Below, piece by piece: positions 48,401 to 52,251 of a stretch of DNA of 52,251 nucleotides; the stretch's first letter is position 1; the number at the start of each line of letters is the position of its first letter. A model generated the notes under the pieces. It made no database searches. It was not told where the DNA came from and saw only the letters and a list, made by a program, of their open reading frames with translations. The stretch is from Crocinitomicaceae bacterium (GTDB lineage: Bacteria; Bacteroidota; Bacteroidia; Flavobacteriales_G; Salibacteraceae), in assembly GCA_002707155.1 (NCBI GenBank), contig PAME01000017.1:1-52251 (forward strand). The letters run 5' to 3'. Both the position numbers and the translations under genes were made by a program.

Positions 48401-49128
48401 AAAAAGGAGTGAACGGCGATCGAGAAATGGCTTATGCTTTGTTCTTAGCTGGTTTTGATGTTAAGGATGTCCATATGACTGATCTAATTTCAGGTCGAGA
48501 AGACTTGTCTGATGTAAATATGATTGCATTTGTTGGTGGTTTTTCCAATTCAGACGTTTTGGGATCTGCAAAAGGTTGGGCAGGAGCTTTTAGATTCAAC
48601 GAGAAAGCCAAAGCAGCTTTAGATAGTTTTTATGCAAGACCCGATACGTTGTCTCTAGGAATTTGCAACGGTTGCCAGTTAATGGGAGAGTTAGGCTTGA
48701 TTTACCCAGAACATAATGAACACCCAAAACTCAAACACAACAGTTCAGGTAAATTTGAATCCAGCTTTTTAGCAATTGAAATTCCTCAAAACAATTCGGT
48801 TATGTTGGGTAATTTATCTGGAACCAAAATGGGTATTTGGGCGGCACACGGAGAAGGGAAATTTCATTTACCAGAAACTGAGGAGAACTATCATATTATA
48901 GGTAAGTATTCAAATGGAGTATATCCGGTAAACCCAAACGGTTCTGATTATAACGTGGCTGGAATTGCTAGTAAGGATGGAAGGCATTTAGCAATAATGC
49001 CTCATTTTGAACGCTCGATTTTTCCATGGAATTGGGGCTATTATCCAAATGATAAAAAACAAGAAGACGTAAGTCCTTGGATTTTGGCGTTTAGGAATGC
49101 AAAGGAATGGGTGGAAGCTCAATTGTAA
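45433..49128 (+). CDS. purL: Phosphoribosylformylglycinamidine synthase, full-length fused form
   Basis: This 1,231-residue enzyme makes formylglycinamidine ribonucleotide from FGAR, ATP and glutamine in purine synthesis. It is the large single-chain form with N-terminal, two AIR-synthase-like and C-terminal glutaminase domains. Visible motifs are [15 protein letters not shown] near 160, [28 protein letters not shown] near 235-265, [17 protein letters not shown] and [12 protein letters not shown]. The glutaminase has the nucleophile in [18 protein letters not shown] and the His-x-Glu part in [14 protein letters not shown]. No other pur genes are adjacent. It diverges from the membrane-protein gene and appears monocistronic. 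Confidence 0.98.
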   Translation: [1231 protein letters not shown]

Positions 49129-49147
49129 TTTCAAATGTTGAAATTTT
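49127..49147 (+). terminator. Weak hairpin at the purL stop
   Basis: AATTTCAA (49127-49134) pairs with TTGAAATT (49138-49145) around an ATG loop, followed by TT. It begins inside the purL stop codon. The T tract is short, so termination here is possible but weak. Confidence 0.4.
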
Positions 49148-49193
49148 GTCTATCCTAACGGGGAAGGTGTCGAGAAACTAGACGGAAGGGGTT

Positions 49194-49430
49194 TCACCCA
49201 TTCTTCTTTAGAAAAATATTTTTCGAATCAAAATCAATGATTTCTCCTGCTGATAAACCCAAAATCTCAGCAATATTTTTAAGTCGAGAAATCGATAATC
49301 CTGTTTTTCCACATTCAATTCTAGAATACGATTTGGAGCTTACTTCCAGCTCAATAGCCATATAGTCCTGACTGTAACCTTTAATCTCTCTAATCTTGCG
49401 AATGTTATGTCTAGTTTGTGGATCTATCAT
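49194..49430 (-). CDS. XRE-family helix-turn-helix regulator (small)
   Basis: The 78-residue protein is one Cro/CI-type helix-turn-helix domain: IRKIREIKGYSQDYMAIELE, then the recognition part SSKSYSRIECGKTGLSISRL, then KNIAEILGLSAGEIIDF. It has no other domain, so it is a small DNA-binding repressor-like protein, possibly an antitoxin or self-regulator; no toxin gene is adjacent. It is clearly related to the divergent regulator at 49514, sharing the KGYSQ, SYxRIExGxTxLSxxR pattern. Its probable promoter has a perfect TATATTTG box with a C10 tract in the spacer (see the promoter entry). The ATG at 49430 is the natural start. Confidence 0.92.
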   Translation of the reverse strand: MIDPQTRHNIRKIREIKGYSQDYMAIELEVSSKSYSRIECGKTGLSISRLKNIAEILGLSAGEIIDFDSKNIFLKKNG

Positions 49431-49448
49431 GATTGGAAATATTTAGAA

Positions 49449-49481
49449 CAAATATACCCCCCCCCCATTTACTATAAACAA
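49449..49481 (-). promoter_or_regulatory. Promoter of the minus-strand XRE gene with poly-C spacer (TTG, 22-base spacer, TATATTTG)
   Basis: On the minus strand TATATTTG (49456-49449) is a perfect -7 box. A TTG lies at 49481-49479 and the spacer between is 22 bases, ten of which are an uninterrupted G run (plus C10 at 49457-49466). The consensus spacer is about 19, so losing three bases would give a better promoter. Strand slippage in the tract could therefore change expression. Confidence 0.55.
49457..49466. repeat. Homopolymer C10 tract between divergent XRE genes
   Basis: Ten consecutive C residues on the plus strand lie in an otherwise AT-rich intergenic region. No other comparable G/C run was seen in the window. 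Its location, abutting a -7 box, is typical of phase-variable promoters. Confidence 0.97.
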
Positions 49482-49513
49482 TATATATTTACACATATTT
49501 TATACGTTTTAAG

Positions 49514-49870
49514 ATGAATTCGATCAAACAAATTCGAGTTTTAAAAGGATATTCTCAGGCTGAAGTTGCCGACCAGCTGAATATTACCCAAGCCAGTTAC
49601 GCTCGAATAGAGCAAGGGCAAACTAAACTATCAGTAGAACGAATAGTGCAGTTGAGTAAAATATTTGATGTAAGCCAATCCTATTTTTTAAATGAAGATA
49701 CGGTGGCGAGTGCAAAAGACCTAGAAGGAGGAATAACAAACGAATACATAAAAAAGCTCATTCAAATTAACCAAGACCTAAGAAACCAAATTGAATTGCA
49801 AACCAATGACCGCATAGAGTATCTAGAAAAACAAAATGCCACGTTGCTGAATGTACTTGCCTCCAAATAA
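49514..49870 (+). CDS. XRE-family regulator with C-terminal coiled coil
   Basis: The 118-residue protein has an N-terminal Cro/CI helix-turn-helix: IKQIRVLKGYSQAEVADQLN, TQASYARIEQGQTKLSVERI and VQLSKIFDVSQSYFLNED. A linker and then a coiled-coil tail follow from about 78 to 115 (IKKLIQINQDLRNQIELQTN, IEYLEKQNATLLNVLASK), probably for dimerisation. It diverges from the smaller XRE gene and shares its sequence pattern, so the pair likely arose by duplication and may control the intervening region. No clear -7 box with a TTG was seen; TACGTTTT at 49503 would be nearly leaderless. Confidence 0.92.
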   Translation: MNSIKQIRVLKGYSQAEVADQLNITQASYARIEQGQTKLSVERIVQLSKIFDVSQSYFLNEDTVASAKDLEGGITNEYIKKLIQINQDLRNQIELQTNDRIEYLEKQNATLLNVLASK

Positions 49871-50139
49871 TTAATTAGCTTTTAATTTCTAAGCTCAGAC
49901 CGGCGTTCTGCTTTGTCTTGATTGGACCCTTCCAGCCTGTGCTGAAGAAATTGAAGCAGGATGGAATGTATGGGGGAGGGTTTGCAACTAAAACATCTAA
50001 ATGCATAGAGCGGTTAGCATTAAGCGCATTGTATCTGGTACTTTATTCAATTAGCTCCGGTACTAATTGAGTATCTAATTTAGATTGCTGCTACAAAAAA
50101 TACTGTCAGTTTGAGTGATGCGCTGTATGCGAATTGTAT

Positions 50140-50161
50140 CCCTGCTTGCCGACAGGCAGGG
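50140..50161. repeat. CCTGC/GCAGG palindromic repeat
   Basis: Nine paired positions, one of them G-T, surround a CCGA loop. It resembles small dispersed palindromes of Bacteroidota; only one copy is visible in this window. Confidence 0.45.
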
Positions 50162-50219
50162 AAAACAAAGTGTTTTTTCTCCCATCCACAATCTAATAGG
50201 ACACAAAACGACAAACAAA

Positions 50220-50234
50220 GGACACATTGTGTCC
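50220..50234. repeat. Perfect palindrome GGACACA-T-TGTGTCC
   Basis: A seven-base arm is mirrored around a single T, and an extra direct copy of the arm lies at 50199-50205, 21 bases upstream. The arrangement looks like an operator for a dimeric regulator. It lies 115 bases before the lipoprotein at 50349. Confidence 0.5.
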
Positions 50235-50348
50235 CATCAAGAGACTCTTCTTGCCCAACCTTTTTATAATATTACCCTCACTTTGCTCCTTCAAATTGGG
50301 GCAGCCGAAAACCAAACCAGAGTAGGCAAAAAATAAATTTTATTAATT

Positions 50349-50885
50349 ATGAATAAGAAAATAATGGGCATAGGATTAATATCTTTAGCCATTGGCTTTT
50401 ATGCCTGTAAAAAAGAAGAGCTAACTAATCCTGGAAATAAGGACACTACTGAAATTGCTGCATCTGCGTTAAAAGTTTCAGGTGTCACACCAATTGTAGA
50501 TTACCCTATCAAGTTTAATTTCCACAGAAGGGGTGCTGGTTGCAGTGGTTTTGGAGTTTGTATTCTAAAGCCATATGATGATTATGACCCTCAACCAGTG
50601 ATGTATCAAGAAGGCTGGATGACTGGTGTTTATTCCAATGGGGGAATTAATTATGTCGATTTTTATTTATCTCAAGAACCAACTGACATTGAACCAGTAT
50701 TTTTCGGCCTTGGCGAACTTCCTTTTGATTTTAGTTCAAGTATGTGTTCTATGATTGGTGAAACGAGTTGCACCATTATACCAGATGATTACATTTGGCA
50801 TAATTCTCCAATAGATGCTAATGACCCATCAGGAAATTTAATTAATTTTCCATATGGCTACATATCTGTAAAGGTGGAAATATAA
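50349..50885 (+). CDS. Small lipoprotein of unknown function
   Basis: The 178-residue protein has a lipoprotein signal, MNKKIMGIGLISLAIGFYAC, with Cys20 lipidated, followed by KKEELTNPG, a typical outer-membrane lipoprotein linker. The mature domain contains two Cys pairs (GAGCSGFGVC and MCSMIGETSC), which may form disulfides, and looks beta-rich (GGINYVDFYLSQEP, FPYGYISVKVEI). I do not recognise the family. A hairpin follows at 50898-50920. The gene probably belongs with the next small exported protein, also of unknown function. Confidence 0.85.
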   Translation: MNKKIMGIGLISLAIGFYACKKEELTNPGNKDTTEIAASALKVSGVTPIVDYPIKFNFHRRGAGCSGFGVCILKPYDDYDPQPVMYQEGWMTGVYSNGGINYVDFYLSQEPTDIEPVFFGLGELPFDFSSSMCSMIGETSCTIIPDDYIWHNSPIDANDPSGNLINFPYGYISVKVEI

Positions 50886-50897
50886 AAGTGACTTCGT

Positions 50898-50920
50898 CCT
50901 AAAATAGTGTCTATTTTAGG
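50898..50920 (+). terminator. Perfect hairpin between two small exported-protein genes
   Basis: CCTAAAATAG (50898-50907) pairs with CTATTTTAGG (50911-50920) around TGT. It abuts an ATG at 50921 and is followed by a T-rich but interrupted stretch. It may terminate the upstream transcript or mask initiation at 50921. Confidence 0.5.
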
Positions 50921-50941
50921 ATGAATTTTACGAAATTTTTT

Positions 50942-51439
50942 ATGAAATTACATTTTACTACTCTTTGCTTTTCAATTTTAGTTGGATTAACTGCTTTTAA
51001 AAGTAGCCCTGAGATTAAAATACAGAACCAGAAACGCAGTATAGAAATTCTATTGAATTCAAATGAAATAGATCAAATTAAATGGCTAGATGAATCTGAC
51101 ATTAGAGATCGATATAAAAACTTAATTGCTCAGAAATTTTATGTTCGAATTTTTAATGATGATTTAAAATTGACATTACCAAATAGAGATGAGCCAGGTT
51201 GCTATGCGTACGAATCTTTTCAAGCAGACAGTTTATTTGAGACCCAATTAAACTTAGGAGACTTTCTTGTAAATCCAGTTGATTTTAATTTTACTAAAAA
51301 TTCCGATAAGGTATATTGTTTAATGTCTATTCACTTCAAGTCAAAAGTGAATAACAAAAGAAAATTGAAGCGATTATTTAAATTCAAACGAAATAACCCA
51401 AGCATAGAACTTGCAATTATCCTGGTAGAGATACCCTAA
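50942..51439 (+). CDS. Small exported protein of unknown function
   Basis: The 165-residue protein is started at the ATG at 50942, giving the signal peptide MKLHFTTLCFSILVGLTAFK. An in-frame ATG at 50921 adds seven residues but directly abuts a perfect hairpin, making it less likely. The mature part includes SIEILLNSNEIDQIKWLDES, RDEPGCYAYESFQADSLFE and a C-terminal basic stretch NNKRKLKRLFKFKR. No family is recognised. Its 3' end overlaps the converging gene by four bases. Confidence 0.78.
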   Translation: MKLHFTTLCFSILVGLTAFKSSPEIKIQNQKRSIEILLNSNEIDQIKWLDESDIRDRYKNLIAQKFYVRIFNDDLKLTLPNRDEPGCYAYESFQADSLFETQLNLGDFLVNPVDFNFTKNSDKVYCLMSIHFKSKVNNKRKLKRLFKFKRNNPSIELAIILVEIP

Positions 51440-52059
51440 AATCCAAAAGTAAACCCAGCTTGAATATGAGGGTTGCGGTAAAATGAGTTTTTAGTTTGGT
51501 TGAGGTTGTACAACAAAAGAATAAATCCGCCAGAGTTACTTGAAAAGTCCATATAAGCCCCTCCACCAACATAAAGGTTGAAAACATTTATTCGTTTAGA
51601 CAACAATTCGTCTATTCCTAATGCATTTGTCTGAAGGTAGTAGTCTTTCCTATTCATTAACTCCGGTTCTACTTGAAGGAATATACCTTTCCATACAACA
51701 TATCTATTAATTAGACTTGTTGCTATTATGTGGTCAGAATAGCGTTGTGTTGTTAACCCTTCAGTGCCGTAGATATAAGTGTACGTTACTTTTAATGCCG
51801 TTTGAAAACTTTCAGTGATATTATAACCAACCAATGGAGAAGCCTGAATCATTCCAGCTCCATTTCCAAAACCGCCCCCCAAACCACCGCCAACAAATAC
51901 ATTTTCTTTCTTTAGAAACTTTTCTTTTGCAGGTTTCTCCTTGTTTTCAGACGCTGATTCTTCTTTGTCGTCAAATCGCTGCGCCAGTGCGTAGTTTGGA
52001 ATGCAGCAAATTGCGCCAAAAAGGAAAGTAAAACAGAATATTTTTAAACTTTTTTTCAC
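51436..52059 (-). CDS. Small outer-membrane beta-barrel-like protein
   Basis: The protein has 207 residues from the GTG at 52059. A longer frame begins at a TTG at 52125, but the GTG start yields a standard signal peptide (MKKSLKIFCFTFLFGAICCI, cleaved after ALAQ) and lies just downstream of a perfect -7 box. A Lys/Glu-rich linker (about 27-45) precedes a Gly-rich first strand (FVGGGLGGGFGNGAG) and a series of short beta-strands ending IQAGFTFGF, an outer-membrane-type terminus. The overall look is an eight-strand OmpW/OmpA-like barrel. The function is unknown, and it is probably transcribed alone. Confidence 0.82.
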   Translation of the reverse strand: MKKSLKIFCFTFLFGAICCIPNYALAQRFDDKEESASENKEKPAKEKFLKKENVFVGGGLGGGFGNGAGMIQASPLVGYNITESFQTALKVTYTYIYGTEGLTTQRYSDHIIATSLINRYVVWKGIFLQVEPELMNRKDYYLQTNALGIDELLSKRINVFNLYVGGGAYMDFSSNSGGFILLLYNLNQTKNSFYRNPHIQAGFTFGF

Positions 52060-52063
52060 CCTA

Positions 52064-52071
52064 CAAAGGTA
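52064..52071 (-). promoter_or_regulatory. -7 box TACCTTTG directly before the GTG start at 52059
   Basis: A perfect TAnnTTTG match only four bases before the GTG. This implies a leaderless transcript and decides the start codon. Confidence 0.6.
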
Positions 52072-52152
52072 GGCTATCGCTAAGAAGTTTGAAATGACAA
52101 AATATTTTTTAAATAATTTTTTCAAAAATAGTGTGGAGGATAAAAAAACTAT

Positions 52153-52160
52153 TACTTTTG
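52153..52160 (+). promoter_or_regulatory. -7 box TACTTTTG at the right window edge
   Basis: A perfect TAnnTTTG match followed by CCGCC, as at 22794. It should drive whatever gene lies beyond the window; only a 15-codon frame is seen inside. Confidence 0.5.
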
Positions 52161-52201
52161 CCGCCCGCTAAAACGGGAATAGTTCTAAACCGAGATATTA
52201 A

Positions 52202-52249
52202 ATGAGTTTTAATTTAGCTGGGAAGTTGGATTGGGATTTAGATATATAA
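52202..52249 (+). other. 15-codon open frame after the edge promoter, possible leader peptide
   Basis: ATG at 52202 reads MSFNLAGKLDWDLDI and then TAA two bases from the end of the window. It is too short to judge. It could be a leader peptide, the first frame of a frameshifted gene, or chance. Confidence 0.2.
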
Positions 52250-52251
52250 AT

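Larger units (their letters stand above)
49871..50348. other. Gene-free stretch rich in palindromes
   Basis: No convincing gene is seen here. The stretch holds the inverted repeats TCAATTAG-8-CTAATTGA (50047-50070), ATCTAA-T-TTAGAT (50073-50085), CCCTGCTTG-CCGA-CAGGCAGGG (50140-50161) and GGACACA-T-TGTGTCC (50220-50234), plus a further GGACACA at 50199-50205. The CCTGC/GCAGG type of hairpin looks like a dispersed repeat I associate with Bacteroidota. It may be the remains of a mobile or regulatory region. Confidence 0.7.

Noticed and set aside
50115..50336. 73-codon open frame starting from GTG
   Set aside because: It runs through the CCTGC/GCAGG and GGACACA palindromes, has no signal, domain or protein-like composition, and lies in a stretch with no other coding signs.
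52060..52125. TTG-started longer form of the small outer-membrane protein
   Set aside because: It would bury the signal peptide behind 22 residues and contains the -7 box.

Overview
The window is a chromosomal segment from a member of the Bacteroidota, most likely in or near the Flavobacteriales. The DNA is AT-rich. Many genes are preceded by the TAnnTTTG -7 box of Bacteroidota sigma-ABfrA promoters rather than by Shine-Dalgarno sites. The gene set is typical of the phylum: proteins with type IX secretion (T9SS) sorting domains, a TonB-dependent receptor with a carboxypeptidase-like N-terminal domain, a fused SecDF, a bacterial geranylgeranylglyceryl phosphate synthase, and Porin_10, DUF4421 and DUF4249-type envelope proteins. 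The exact genus cannot be told from the sequence. No tRNA, rRNA, CRISPR array, insertion sequence or prophage was seen.

Layout. 1-8275 (minus): a TonB-dependent receptor followed by a very long secreted protein that runs off the left edge and was found by reading the minus frame directly. 8475-12667: a small basic secreted protein and a Rieske-like lipoprotein whose 5' ends overlap divergently, then ahcY (minus), then a plus-strand cluster of phosphopantetheinyl transferase, GGGP synthase and a ThiE/TenI-like protein. 12660-18103 (minus): secDF, tatA and a putative porin. 18363-22724: mdh, an ECF sigma factor translationally coupled to a membrane protein with a T9SS type B-like C-terminus, a pseudouridine synthase and panB. 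22848-32448: a DUF4249-like lipoprotein, dnaK, a DUF4421 protein, a MacB/FtsX-type permease, aconitase, an unrecognised exported protein and lipA. 32573-36803: a large sortilin-like T9SS cargo protein and a GAPDH. 36800-45251 (minus): fadD, an M1 peptidase and lpxH in an overlapping chain, and upstream a membrane protein overlapping a degenerate amidohydrolase lipoprotein. 45433-49128: purL.

49129-52251 looks like accessory DNA. It holds two divergent, related XRE regulators, a 478-base gene-free stretch full of palindromes, two small exported proteins with no recognised family and a small outer-membrane-like protein.

How the genes work together. Much of the window serves the envelope: Sec and Tat export, T9SS cargo, outer-membrane barrels, LpxH and lipoproteins. 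Central metabolism is represented by malate dehydrogenase, aconitase, lipoyl synthase, GAPDH, S-adenosylhomocysteinase, PanB (pantothenate to CoA) with a phosphopantetheinyl transferase, and PurL.

The most unusual signals are these: a ten-base poly-C tract lying in the likely -33/-7 spacer of the minus-strand XRE promoter, a phase-variation-like arrangement; an amidohydrolase lipoprotein that has lost two metal-site residues and overlaps a membrane-protein gene; a Rieske-like lipoprotein without cluster ligands; several near-leaderless promoters; and palindrome clusters upstream of dnaK and in the 49871-50348 gap.
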